NCBI RefSeq assembly: GCF_016735615.1
Contig: NZ_JAERSF010000001.1
Coordinates: 930,001 to 994,000, forward strand
DNA from: Flavobacterium tagetis
Lineage (GTDB): Bacteria > Bacteroidota > Bacteroidia > Flavobacteriales > Flavobacteriaceae
Direction of reading: 5' to 3'
Length of the DNA: 64,000 bases
Shown here: piece by piece, positions 11,875 to 20,577 of the stretch
Position numbering within the stretch: the stretch's first letter is position 1
How the letters are laid out: each line of letters starts with the position of its first letter
Program-made: the position numbers and the translations under genes
The notes under the pieces: model-generated
What the model was told of the DNA's origin: nothing
Databases searched by the model: none
What the model saw: the letters and a program-made list of their open reading frames with translations, nothing else

Positions 11875-13161
11875 CTATTCAGTTTTAAAAATATCTCTAA
11901 ATTGATATAATAATCGTTCAATCAAACGTAAATCATCAGTCAAAATATCGGCAGTACCGTTCATTTCTTGTAAAAAAACAATTTGTTTTTTATAAGATGT
12001 TTCCAGACCATTCGGTAATAATACATCAATTAATAAATTACCATCTTTATCAGGTGTTAATGAAATTCCTTTTATAATTCCTTTTATAATTCCAAACTCA
12101 CGATCTGGATAATTTGCGAGCCTTATATTAACTATTTGACCAACTTTTATTTTACCTGAATTTTGTGCAGGAGCTTTCACTTTTCCTATATATCCTTTTT
12201 CATTTGATGGAATTATAGCAAATACATTTTCTCCAGCATCTACAGTCTGATTTTCTGCCCAAAGTTGTAAAAAACTAACTTTACCATCTATAGAAGAACG
12301 CAAAATGTAATTTAGTTCCCAATCTCTAATCGCTTTTTTTAGTTGATAAAATGCACGTATTAAATTACGCTCTAAGTCAACATTTTCTATATTTTCATTA
12401 ATTTTAGTTTTATTACTACTCCTTTGCAATTCAATTAAAGATGATTTTAAAGAGGAAATAGAACTTAATAAAACCTTATAATTTCTTTCAACTTGAAGAT
12501 ATTCTAACTTGTGTTTCTCTAATTCTTGTACGGCTATAATCCCTTTTTTAAACAAATTCTCATATCGCTCTAAATCATTTTTTTGTAGAACTAGCTCGCT
12601 TTGATTAATACTTTTCTGTGATTCAAGTAAATTTAATCTTTCTCTTAACTGAATCGATTCATAACTTTGTGCGACACCTTCTATTTTAAAGGGTTGTAAT
12701 TTCACATTCAAGTCGTATGCACTGCTTTCCTTTTGAAAAACAGCAAAATAGCTTTCTACATCTCCAAGCTGAACATGTTTTAGTTTATCAAATGGAAACC
12801 TATTTTTATAAACATTCATTGTGTCTAAAATGCTTTTTAGTTTCAAAACATCGTTGTAATTCGCGGCGTTTTCAATTACTGCTAATGGTGTGTTTTTAGA
12901 AACAATTTTATTCTGTTTAACAAGAATAGCTTCAATTTTACCAGACTTACGAGCAACTAATTTTTCAGGTGGAATATTTGATGTTATTATAATTTGAGTT
13001 GTAATAACATCTGGGTATTTTATAAGCCATGAAGTAAAAAACAACATTAAAATGATTCCAAAAATCATTAAATTACCCCATCTAATCATCCAATGTGGTA
13101 CTTTGGTAAGAATATCTTGTACTTCTTCACTTCTTAACTCTATAGATACATTCTCCGGCAT
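11875..13161 (-). CDS. HlyD-family membrane-fusion (periplasmic adaptor) protein of peptide exporter
   Basis: The 428-residue protein has a short cytoplasmic N-terminus, one membrane anchor (about residues 28-47, LMIFGIILMLFFTSWLI) and a split barrel-sandwich hybrid/lipoyl half (LVARKSGKIEAILVKQNKIVSKNTPLAVIENA). A long alpha-helical coiled-coil hairpin at about 150-275 and the return half (LRSSIDGKVSFLQLWAENQTVDAGENVFAIIP) follow, then a beta-barrel (GKVKAPAQNSGKIKVGQIVNIRLANYPDREFG). This is the HlyD/LcnD adaptor layout used with C39-peptidase ABC exporters. It is the last gene of the minus-strand operon, 45 bp after the transporter. No TolC-like outer-membrane gene is nearby, so a TolC encoded elsewhere is presumably used. 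Confidence 0.9.
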   Translation of the reverse strand: MPENVSIELRSEEVQDILTKVPHWMIRWGNLMIFGIILMLFFTSWLIKYPDVITTQIIITSNIPPEKLVARKSGKIEAILVKQNKIVSKNTPLAVIENAANYNDVLKLKSILDTMNVYKNRFPFDKLKHVQLGDVESYFAVFQKESSAYDLNVKLQPFKIEGVAQSYESIQLRERLNLLESQKSINQSELVLQKNDLERYENLFKKGIIAVQELEKHKLEYLQVERNYKVLLSSISSLKSSLIELQRSSNKTKINENIENVDLERNLIRAFYQLKKAIRDWELNYILRSSIDGKVSFLQLWAENQTVDAGENVFAIIPSNEKGYIGKVKAPAQNSGKIKVGQIVNIRLANYPDREFGIIKGIIKGISLTPDKDGNLLIDVLLPNGLETSYKKQIVFLQEMNGTADILTDDLRLIERLLYQFRDIFKTE

Positions 13162-13206
13162 TTTTTCTAATTAAAAAAATTAATAAACTATCTATTTTAC
13201 AAAAAT

Positions 13207-15468
13207 CTAATCTGCTAATTGTAATTGATTTCTAACCAATTCATAGTAGTTACCTTTTTTCTTTACTAATTCTTTATGATTTCCCCTTTCAACAATCTTA
13301 CCTTTTTCCAGAACTACAATTTGATCAGCATTCATAACAGTACTTAGCCGATGTGCGATAACCACTACTGTTTTGTCTTTAAAAAAGATACCTAATTTAT
13401 GCATTATCTCTTTTTCATTATTTGCATCAAGTGCACTTGTAGCTTCATCAAAAAATAACATTTCGGGATTTTTATAAACTGCTCTCGCAATCATTAATCG
13501 TTGTTTTTGTCCTGTACTCATCCCAACACCTTCCATTCCTATTTTAGTATTAAAACCTAACGGATAGTCTCCAATAAAATCTTTAATATTAGCTACATCA
13601 GCAGCATAATTCAATTTTTCTTTATTTACTGAGTCAACACCAATAGCAATATTATTAGCAATACTATCACTAAAGATATAGCTTTCCTGCATTACAGTTC
13701 CAACGTGGGATCTCCATGTTTTTTGAGCAACATTTTTGAGATCTAACATTGAGACAGAAGAATTAGTTTTGTAAAGGGACGAAACTTCATTAACTGAAGA
13801 CGAATTGAAAGTTTCGCTTGCAAGACTTATACTTCCGCTATTGGGTTCGTAAAATTTTAACAGTAATTTCATCAAAGTTGTTTTGCCGCTCCCACTAGTA
13901 CCAACAATAGCAGTAATTTTATTACTCGGGATAGTTAAATTTAAGTTTTCTAAGACATTGGTATCACAACCAATATATTTAAAGCTTACATCTTTTATTA
14001 TAATGTCACTATTTTCAGGAATCTCATGTGCTTGGTTTTGTTCTTGCTGAGTTTCATCTTCTTTTTCGTGTATTTCAGACAATCTAGCTAATGATATTTT
14101 TGCATCTTGTACTTCACGAATAAAATTAATAAGCTGTAAAATTGGCCCATTCAAACCCCCAACAATACCACTTATTGCAAGCATCATACCCAAAGTAATT
14201 TCTCCATCAATAACTAATTTTGCGGACAAAAAGATGATCACAATATTCTTTATCTCATTAATGAAATTAGAACCTATATTTTGAGTTTGCTCTAAAACAA
14301 TGCTTTTCACCTGAACTTTAAATATTCTTGCTTGTACATATTCCCACCCCCATCGCTTTTGTTTTTCAGCATTATGAAGTTTTATTTCCTGCATTCCATT
14401 AATCAGTTCGATTACTTTGCTTTGTTCCTGAGAAACCTCGGAAAAACGTTTATAATCTAATTTTTCACGTCGTTTAAGGAATACAACTACCCATAGAAAA
14501 TAACAAAAACTGCCTAGAAAAAAGACAAGAAAAATTTTCATGCTATAATATGCTAAAACGGCGCCCATTATAAACATATTAATTAATGAAAACATTACAT
14601 TTAATGATGATGTTGTAAGTATTCTTTCGATACGATTATGATCGTTTATACGTTGAATAACATCACCAGTCATTCGTACATCAAAAAAAGAAATAGGTAA
14701 ATTCATTAATTTTATGAAAAAATCTGATATTAAGGATATACTTATTCTTGTCGAAAGATGCAACAAAATCCAGCTCCTTATCAATTCTAACCCTGTTTTT
14801 CCAACAAAGAGAAATAATTGTGCAAATAAAATCAGATAAATAAAGTGGATATTTTGATTTTGAATTCCTACATCAACAATGCTTTGTGTCAGAAAAGGAA
14901 ATATAAGATCTAACAAACTTCCAGCTAATAATCCGATAATTAATTGAAATACAAAAGCCTTATATGGATAGATATATTTAAGTAGAAAGGAAAATCCAAA
15001 AGTATTATCTTCAGTTTTTTCAAATTCTGATAAATGAAATTTTGATGTAGGCTCTACTAATAAAATAATTCCCTCATTAGTTGTTTCATTGGCATTATTA
15101 CCAATCCACAATTTTAAAAAAGATTGTTCATCATATTCCAATAATCCAATTGCAGGATCAGAAATATAATAGATACTCTTTTTAATATTATAAAGAACTA
15201 CGTAATGATTCTTATTCCAAAATAATATACATGGTAGTGGCGCTTCTTTTAGTTTTGTTAATGAAAATTTTACACCTACTGACCTAAAACCAATTTTCTC
15301 CGCGGCATCACTAAGCATTAGCATATTGCTACCTTCCCTAGTGGTTTCACTATAATCCCTTAATTCCTGTACTTTAATAGATTTACCATAATATTTGGCA
15401 ATAATTTTTAAACATGTTGGCCCACAATCTTTAGATTCGGTTTGTATATAATTTGGGAATTTTTTCAA
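13207..15468 (-). CDS. Peptidase C39-containing ABC transporter (leader-cleaving peptide exporter)
   Basis: The product is 753 residues. The N-terminal C39 peptidase has the catalytic set Cys15 (KDCGPTC), His88 (NKNHYVV) and Asp104 (ISDPAIG). A six-helix transmembrane domain spans about 165-450, and the ATPase has Walker A GTSGSGKTT (from 523), signature MSTGQKQR, Walker B LFFDEATSALD and the H-loop IAHRLS. Such proteins cut double-glycine leaders and export the core peptide. Its substrates are most likely the five small peptides upstream. The start codon is TTG (complement of 15466-15468): no in-frame ATG lies between it and the upstream stop. The nucleotide-binding domain carries a roughly 25-residue Ser/Asn-rich insert after Walker A (about 552-577). 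It is 25 bp after the DUF6625 gene. Confidence 0.93.
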   Translation of the reverse strand: MKKFPNYIQTESKDCGPTCLKIIAKYYGKSIKVQELRDYSETTREGSNMLMLSDAAEKIGFRSVGVKFSLTKLKEAPLPCILFWNKNHYVVLYNIKKSIYYISDPAIGLLEYDEQSFLKLWIGNNANETTNEGIILLVEPTSKFHLSEFEKTEDNTFGFSFLLKYIYPYKAFVFQLIIGLLAGSLLDLIFPFLTQSIVDVGIQNQNIHFIYLILFAQLFLFVGKTGLELIRSWILLHLSTRISISLISDFFIKLMNLPISFFDVRMTGDVIQRINDHNRIERILTTSSLNVMFSLINMFIMGAVLAYYSMKIFLVFFLGSFCYFLWVVVFLKRREKLDYKRFSEVSQEQSKVIELINGMQEIKLHNAEKQKRWGWEYVQARIFKVQVKSIVLEQTQNIGSNFINEIKNIVIIFLSAKLVIDGEITLGMMLAISGIVGGLNGPILQLINFIREVQDAKISLARLSEIHEKEDETQQEQNQAHEIPENSDIIIKDVSFKYIGCDTNVLENLNLTIPSNKITAIVGTSGSGKTTLMKLLLKFYEPNSGSISLASETFNSSSVNEVSSLYKTNSSVSMLDLKNVAQKTWRSHVGTVMQESYIFSDSIANNIAIGVDSVNKEKLNYAADVANIKDFIGDYPLGFNTKIGMEGVGMSTGQKQRLMIARAVYKNPEMLFFDEATSALDANNEKEIMHKLGIFFKDKTVVVIAHRLSTVMNADQIVVLEKGKIVERGNHKELVKKKGNYYELVRNQLQLAD

Positions 15469-15493
15469 TTTTTTAATTCTTAATTTTTATAAT

Positions 15494-16330
15494 TTATCTC
15501 GAATGATAAATTTTTGCTTTACTTATAAAATATTTGTTTGGGATATTTTTTGGAACTTTTTTAGGATTATACTCTTTTTTCAGCCAAAACAAATGATACA
15601 TTATTCCTTCAAATTGATTTTTGTAATAAATCCTTCCATTCTCAAAAGTTATTCTCCCTATTAATCCTTCAAGAAGAATAAAATCAAAATGCGCAACAAT
15701 TTCCTGATCTAATTCTGCTCTCTTAATAAGATGCGTAAAACTTTCAACTTCTGTCTCAAGATCAAATATGGATGCTCCTGCCGTTAATGAATCCCAAACA
15801 AAACTGCATTCATCAAAACAGTAATGTTTCGCTTCTGAAAATACTTTTTTGTAATCCTTACTTCTCATAAAAAAAGTATTCATCTTTTCATTGTTTTTAT
15901 ACAAAGCAAAACATCCAGTAGTATAATCGTGCCTAAGACTTATGAAATCAAATTTATCAAGCATTTCGGTGGTAATAAAATCTCGGACATTTCCATAAAT
16001 AATATCCAAATCGCTTTGTCCCCAAAAATCGTATCCATTTATAATTTCAGGGAATAAAAAGCCATATGCTGGTTTAAAATCGCAAAGTTTATACGCATAA
16101 TCGATATTAACCTGGAAACCAAGTTTTTCTGATGCTGATTTTATTATCTCTGATAATGTTCTGTATATAATTATTACATTATCGGGTTTGTTTGGTATAA
16201 CTTCTGTATTATCCGTGATAATATAAAAATCCACAGTAGGATTGAAACTACAAGAATTTATGTAATAAGGAAAATACCATGGATAAGGACCGTACCAGCA
16301 AGTAATAACTGCAATTGATTTTAATTTCAT
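15494..16330 (-). CDS. DUF6625-like putative GT-A glycosyltransferase (copy 2, in exporter operon)
   Basis: This 278-residue protein is soluble by appearance. It carries SIAVITCWYGPYPWYFPYY, SCSFNPTVDFYIITD, CDFKPAYGFLFPEII and DFWGQSDLDIIYGNVRDF, with a DXD-like D-L-D at 107-109. It resembles the DUF6625 family. It is embedded in the minus-strand operon, 9 bp after the VKOR fusion and 25 bp before the C39 transporter, which ties it to the peptide pathway rather than to a polysaccharide cluster; no other sugar gene is near. I infer a peptide-modifying sugar transferase, as in glycocin loci. Alternatives are an unrelated surface-glycan role or loss of activity. It is a paralogue of the 10905 gene. 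Confidence 0.75.
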   Translation of the reverse strand: MKLKSIAVITCWYGPYPWYFPYYINSCSFNPTVDFYIITDNTEVIPNKPDNVIIIYRTLSEIIKSASEKLGFQVNIDYAYKLCDFKPAYGFLFPEIINGYDFWGQSDLDIIYGNVRDFITTEMLDKFDFISLRHDYTTGCFALYKNNEKMNTFFMRSKDYKKVFSEAKHYCFDECSFVWDSLTAGASIFDLETEVESFTHLIKRAELDQEIVAHFDFILLEGLIGRITFENGRIYYKNQFEGIMYHLFWLKKEYNPKKVPKNIPNKYFISKAKIYHSR

Positions 16331-16339
16331 TTTTTTTAT

Positions 16340-17905
16340 TTAAAATTCTTCATCTATTAAGTCACCTACAAAAAATTGCAAGCTTTTTCTATCGTACATT
16401 TTAGGATATTCATAACCATTTATAAAAATAGCTGGTGTAAAATTATAATCGTTTTCTGCACACCATTTATATTGTGATCCAAATATTGCATCAAACTCTG
16501 AAGTGGCGTCTGTTGGAAATAAACCAAACCATTCCTTTGTATTTTTAATTTCAAACCAATTTCTTAAGGCTTTTTTAAAAGTTGCCTCTCCATCTTCTTG
16601 GTATATTTTCATTAAACTTCTGAACAGTTTCTGAGAATCTTTAGTCTCTGATTCCAAATCTGCTTTTAAGATTACTTGAATTTGCACATCATCGTTATAC
16701 TTTTCTAAAATAGTTTCTATAACTTCATGGGCGCCTTTACAGTGACTGCAATAAGGATTTGATATAACTGTAATTTTTGTTGTACTTTCTTTGTTACCCA
16801 AAATAATTGGGCTTTCTGGAAGTTGTGCTTTCTCTTTGGCAAATAATGAATTTTTAAAAACATCATAATTTCTCTCAAATCGAAAAGATTTTGAAAGCTC
16901 TTCTTTAAGTTCTTTTTGTTTTACAAACAATTTTTTTAGGTTGTTCCAAACAAACAACACAACTAAATAGATAAATCCAAAAAGAATTACTGATGCGAAT
17001 GAAAATGAAATATTATCTTTTTGAAAAACAAACAAATACGCAAATTCAAATATAATATTGCATGAAATCAATAAACAGATAGGACACCATTTTTTTTCTA
17101 CAATTTTTTGATAATATATTGATAGAAACAAAACAGGAATGGCTACGATAAGCATTATTTTCTGGATCGAAAAATAAACTTCTGGATTACCATTAAGTAT
17201 AAAACTAAATAATCCTAAAAATTGCGAAACAAAGAAAACGATACTTAAATCACTAAAATTAATAATTTCAAAAATTTTCCATTTTGCCGAACCAACTACT
17301 TCTGTACAACTTGTTGAAGCTGTTATATTACAAAAACTGCTAATAATTTTACTTTTATTATCAAATAATTCTTTAAGTGCTCCAATTGAAAACAAAATTC
17401 CTAAAACAGGAAAAATAAAAAATAAATTTGTTCTTAAATCTTGATTACTATAAAACAATACAGTTAAAAAGGTAACCAAAACAAAAACTGGCAAGAACCT
17501 GTTGTAATTCTTTTTATTGTCTTTAATTATATCTTCTGTGTCTTTTTTTTCGGCTAAAAGTACAATTCCTGCCCAACGATCAACTAATTCTTGTTTTGAA
17601 ATTAACTTTGTTATTTTTTCTTTTGTAACTGAATAATTTTCGCCTTTCTTTTCAACAAAATTAAGTTCATTATCACCTGATTTTTCCATCAATAAAGCCA
17701 TAAATCTCTCCGGCAATAAATCTATTTGATTGGAACCTAAACGAGTAGCGAGATTATCAATTGAAAAAAAACTTAAGGTGTCAGAAATTGCTAATAAAGA
17801 GGGATAATCAGGATGAGACTTTATTTGAAACTCAAATTCTGCTTTATCAATTGTGATTTGCTCTTTTTGCAAATAATCGAAGAAATGGGTAAAATCTTGG
17901 TTCAT
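16340..17905 (-). CDS. Degenerate C39-like domain / VKOR / DsbA-like thioredoxin fusion (oxidative folding enzyme)
   Basis: This is a 521-residue membrane protein. Residues 1-120 follow the C39 peptidase fold pattern (HPDYPSLLAISDTL, then ALLMEK, and ELVDRWAGIVLLAEK at the end) but lack the catalytic Cys and His, so it is probably a leader-binding pseudo-peptidase. Membrane helices and a vitamin K epoxide reductase domain follow, with the loop pair Cys192-X7-Cys200 and the active site CPIC (274-277). The C-terminal domain (about 365-521) is a DsbA-like thioredoxin fold with CSHC (386-389). VKOR-Dsb fusions make disulfides de novo with quinone as acceptor. Its neighbours encode cysteine-rich precursors, so it most likely forms their disulfides. 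It is 135 bp after the TlpA gene and 9 bp before DUF6625. Confidence 0.85.
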   Translation of the reverse strand: MNQDFTHFFDYLQKEQITIDKAEFEFQIKSHPDYPSLLAISDTLSFFSIDNLATRLGSNQIDLLPERFMALLMEKSGDNELNFVEKKGENYSVTKEKITKLISKQELVDRWAGIVLLAEKKDTEDIIKDNKKNYNRFLPVFVLVTFLTVLFYSNQDLRTNLFFIFPVLGILFSIGALKELFDNKSKIISSFCNITASTSCTEVVGSAKWKIFEIINFSDLSIVFFVSQFLGLFSFILNGNPEVYFSIQKIMLIVAIPVLFLSIYYQKIVEKKWCPICLLISCNIIFEFAYLFVFQKDNISFSFASVILFGFIYLVVLFVWNNLKKLFVKQKELKEELSKSFRFERNYDVFKNSLFAKEKAQLPESPIILGNKESTTKITVISNPYCSHCKGAHEVIETILEKYNDDVQIQVILKADLESETKDSQKLFRSLMKIYQEDGEATFKKALRNWFEIKNTKEWFGLFPTDATSEFDAIFGSQYKWCAENDYNFTPAIFINGYEYPKMYDRKSLQFFVGDLIDEEF

Positions 17906-18040
17906 AAATTTATGATTGTATTTTAAGATATTTTCTGTTTGTTTTTTAGAGATGCTTTAGCGCTACATTTACTTCATTAATAAATTTATTTTAAATATTA
18001 AGATCCTTTTTTATGGTTTATTTTATGTAGACTACTGTGT

Positions 18041-19240
18041 TTATTGATATTGATAAAATTCAATATTGGCTTTACTTTTTTCAAGTGTTAAACCATAGGT
18101 TTGTAACTCTTTTATTGTTTCTTCTATTGAGTTGTTTTTCAGAATAAAATCGTATTTGTTATTGAGATTAGTTTCATTTTTTATTATTACATTATAAAAA
18201 ACACTCATACTTTTAACTACATCGTCAATCCCTACATTAGAAAAAAGAAAATGCGTTTTGTTTTGTCCATTTTTTACATCGTTCTCATTAGTAACTTCTA
18301 CAAGTTTGTCCTTGTTTTTTAATCTTAGCACATATACTTCTGAATCAATTATTTTTATATTTTCATGTAGATTTAAAGATTTTAAAATATTATTTCTAAT
18401 ATCTTGTTTTGGCTCTAAATTTTTATAAAACTTATTTTTATAAAATAAACTATAGTAACTCTCTTTAAAATTTTCCGGCAAAATAATTTGAGATTCTAAC
18501 ACATTAGATAAATCTGACAGAATTGTATTTAATCTATTATTTAAGTCAAAATACAAACCATCTTCATTTAGAGAATTAACTTTCATTTTTATCTCATTTT
18601 CTTTCCCATTTAATAAAGTAAAAGAATATTGAGTTTCTGTATTATAAATTGCTTTATATACAATATCAATTATTCTTTCTTCTGTTGGCTGGACAAACTT
18701 GACATCATCAATTCCATTCGATTCTGAATTGTCTGAAATTTTTAATTCTTCATTATTAACAAATTTATTTAATATTGCCTCGTTTAAAAGTTGTGGCGAA
18801 CCAACCCATTTTACAATTCCTTCCTTATTAATAAGTATGGTACGTGGTATACTTACTGATCCATCACTTTCTTCTATAAAGCTTTTAAGTGTCTTTCGCG
18901 TTTGATCACTTACTACTATTGAATTGAACGTTATCCGATTTAAAGTTCTCAAAACTTTCTCAGGCTTTTCGTCTGTAATTGAAATGAAAATTAAATCTTT
19001 TTTGTTTTTAAATTTCTCTTGAAATTTGTTCAAATTAGGAACTTCTTCTAAACATGGCCCACACCAGGTTGCCCAAAATTCTAATAAAATATATTTGTCT
19101 TTAAATGATATATTTTTGGGAATATTAGAAATATAATCTGTTACATTAATTTCTGGCGCAACGTCACCTACTTTAATTTGGGCTTGAATCGATAACACAG
19201 AAAACGAAAAAAATAGTACTACTATAACTTTGTTTTTCAT
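18041..19240 (-). CDS. TlpA-type thioredoxin with C-terminal DUF3738-like domain
   Basis: The start at 19240 gives 399 residues and a clean signal peptide ending SIQAQ; the frame is open to 19294 but the extra residues break the signal. A TlpA/AhpC-like thioredoxin domain follows (about 22-165) with the redox motif WCGPC (Cys60, Cys63) and a later cis-Pro region (SVSIPRTILINKEG). The remaining 230 residues include a stretch (SNVGIDDVVKSMS, NLNNKYDFIL, LQTYGLTLEKSKANIEFY) that resembles the DUF3738/TIGR03435 module often fused to TlpA in Bacteroidota. It is probably periplasmic and may isomerise or reduce wrong disulfides in the exported peptides. It lies directly downstream of the precursor genes. 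Confidence 0.8.
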   Translation of the reverse strand: MKNKVIVVLFFSFSVLSIQAQIKVGDVAPEINVTDYISNIPKNISFKDKYILLEFWATWCGPCLEEVPNLNKFQEKFKNKKDLIFISITDEKPEKVLRTLNRITFNSIVVSDQTRKTLKSFIEESDGSVSIPRTILINKEGIVKWVGSPQLLNEAILNKFVNNEELKISDNSESNGIDDVKFVQPTEERIIDIVYKAIYNTETQYSFTLLNGKENEIKMKVNSLNEDGLYFDLNNRLNTILSDLSNVLESQIILPENFKESYYSLFYKNKFYKNLEPKQDIRNNILKSLNLHENIKIIDSEVYVLRLKNKDKLVEVTNENDVKNGQNKTHFLFSNVGIDDVVKSMSVFYNVIIKNETNLNNKYDFILKNNSIEETIKELQTYGLTLEKSKANIEFYQYQ

Positions 19241-19405
19241 GATGTTTAAAATATTACTGCAACATTCTACACTACTTTTTAACGAATGTATCATACCATT
19301 AATTGAGTTTTAGTAAAGTATAATAAATTAACTTTTTGTACTTTTTAATGGATATGCAAATGAAGGTAAGGCGTCACTATACATAATGCCTAATCATTTC
19401 ATTCT

Positions 19406-19597
19406 TTATACACAAGCTCTTAATATTCCTCCATTAGAGCAAACAGGCAGTCCTTGACTTAGATCCCAAAAGCGGCAATCACCACAAGTAGTTCCAATAC
19501 AACACTGTACAGCACTTCCAGCCATAATATTTTTCATTTCCGTTCTGCTAAGTTTACCCTCTACAGTAACAAGGCTAATTTTTTCTAGGTTTTTCAT
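19406..19597 (-). CDS. Six-cysteine peptide precursor 1 (double-glycine-type leader)
   Basis: The 63-residue precursor has a leader of 27 residues ending LSRTEMKNIMAG. Leu at -12, Met at -7, Ile at -4 and Ala-Gly at -2/-1 match the C39-cleaved leader consensus. The predicted core is 36 residues, begins Ser and holds six cysteines as C-C-X4-C-X2-C-X11-C-X8-C, with CCIGTTCGDC at its front. It is the last of five tandem paralogues on this strand and lies 165 bp upstream of the TlpA gene. Bacteriocin, signal or other activity cannot be told from sequence. Confidence 0.88.
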   Translation of the reverse strand: MKNLEKISLVTVEGKLSRTEMKNIMAGSAVQCCIGTTCGDCRFWDLSQGLPVCSNGGILRACV

Positions 19598-19757
19598 AAT
19601 TTTATTGTCTACTTAATGGGTATTTATTTTATTGTTTTATCTACGTAAACTTCTCTCTATAACAAATTTTTTGATTGATTTTAGTCCAGATTTTGAAGAT
19701 AGATGTTAAAAATGAAAAATATTCTATTACAGTTACCTTCCCCTTGTATCAATATAA

Positions 19758-19937
19758 TTAGCAAGCCGTTAAGACCCCTTGTTGGCAATAAGGTGTTCCT
19801 TGACCTACTCTACAAGCACTACAATTACTTCCTATACAACACATATATCCATTACTACCTGCCATAACATTTTTCATTTCTTTTCTGCTAAGTTTGCCCT
19901 CTATATTGACAAGGCTCATTTTTTCAAGTTTTCTCAT
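19758..19937 (-). CDS. Six-cysteine peptide precursor 2 (59 aa)
   Basis: Reading the minus strand from the ATG at 19937 gives 59 codons then TAA. The leader (MRKLEKMSLVNIEGKLSRKE, then MKNVMAG) is nearly identical to its neighbours. The 32-residue core is the shortest of the five: SNGYM, CCIGSNCSAC, RVGQGTPY, C, QQGVLTA, C. The spacing C-C-X4-C-X2-C-X8-C-X7-C keeps all six cysteines. Length just under 60 residues makes it easy to overlook. Context and conservation of leader and cysteines leave little doubt that it is real. Confidence 0.88.
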   Translation of the reverse strand: MRKLEKMSLVNIEGKLSRKEMKNVMAGSNGYMCCIGSNCSACRVGQGTPYCQQGVLTAC

Positions 19938-19996
19938 GATTTTGTTTTTAAATGTTACAGATATTCATTTTTTTTGAAATTCAAAAGAACTAAAGA

Positions 19997-20013
19997 CACT
20001 ATTTTTTATAGTG
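19997..20013 (-). repeat. Short hairpin between precursor genes, with a degraded copy downstream of precursor 1
   Basis: CACTAT-TTTTT-ATAGTG is followed by GCCTAATCATT. A similar string (CACTATACATAATGCC then TAATCATT, 19375-19398) lies just after precursor 1. This shows that the tandem duplications carried non-coding flank as well as the gene. It could be a weak transcript-end or processing signal. Confidence 0.5.
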
Positions 20014-20079
20014 CCTAATCATTCTTTACATAAATGATTAACTTCAAATTTGAGACTACTTCATAAAGGAATTGCCCAA

Positions 20080-20274
20080 CTAGGATCCCGCACATGCTCT
20101 TGCTTGAGATCCACTGGCACACATAGGAAGTGAACCTTGTGGTAGTTGGCGACAATCACTGCAAGTAGTTCCTATACAACACTGATATGCACTCCCAGCC
20201 ATAATGTTTTTCATTTCCGTTCGACTAAGTTTACCTTCAATATTTACAAGATTAATTTTTTCTAGTTTTTTCAT
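20080..20274 (-). CDS. Six-cysteine peptide precursor 3
   Basis: The 64-residue precursor has the same 27-residue leader type (GKLSRTEMKNIMAG) and a 37-residue core with CCIGTTCSDC, then cysteines after X10 and X8. It ends AGS beyond the last cysteine, the longest tail of the set. The leader is closest to that of precursor 1 (RTEMKNI rather than RKEMKN), which suggests these two form a subgroup. A small AT hairpin (CACTAT-TTTTT-ATAGTG, 19997-20013) lies downstream of the stop. Confidence 0.88.
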   Translation of the reverse strand: MKKLEKINLVNIEGKLSRTEMKNIMAGSAYQCCIGTTCSDCRQLPQGSLPMCASGSQARACAGS

Positions 20275-20388
20275 GATTTTGATCTTTATATTGTTAATAC
20301 TTATTTTTTATCATTTTACCCTACAAACTTCAAGTCTAAAAAACATGCATCTACATTAATTGATTTTAGGTAAAGTATTCTGATATTA

Positions 20389-20577
20389 TTAAAAATCACA
20401 TGACCTTGTTTGACCACTACTGCAATTAGAAATTGAACCGCTAGATAATGGATAGCAACTACTACAAATAGTTCCCACACAGCACATGAAGCCGCTTCCA
20501 GCCATAATGTTTTTCATTTCTTTCCTGCTAAGTTTGCCTTCAATATTCAAAAGGCTCATTTTTTCTAGTTTTCTCAT
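20389..20577 (-). CDS. Six-cysteine peptide precursor 4
   Basis: The 62-residue precursor has a leader ending SRKEMKNIMAG and a 35-residue core SGFM then CCVGTICSSC, with cysteines after X10 and X7 and a final DF. The core is rich in Ser/Gly/Tyr, giving several possible sites for O-glycosylation. It is the most diverged core of the five while the leader stays constant, the usual pattern when leaders are recognised by shared enzymes and cores diversify. Confidence 0.88.
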   Translation of the reverse strand: MRKLEKMSLLNIEGKLSRKEMKNIMAGSGFMCCVGTICSSCYPLSSGSISNCSSGQTRSCDF

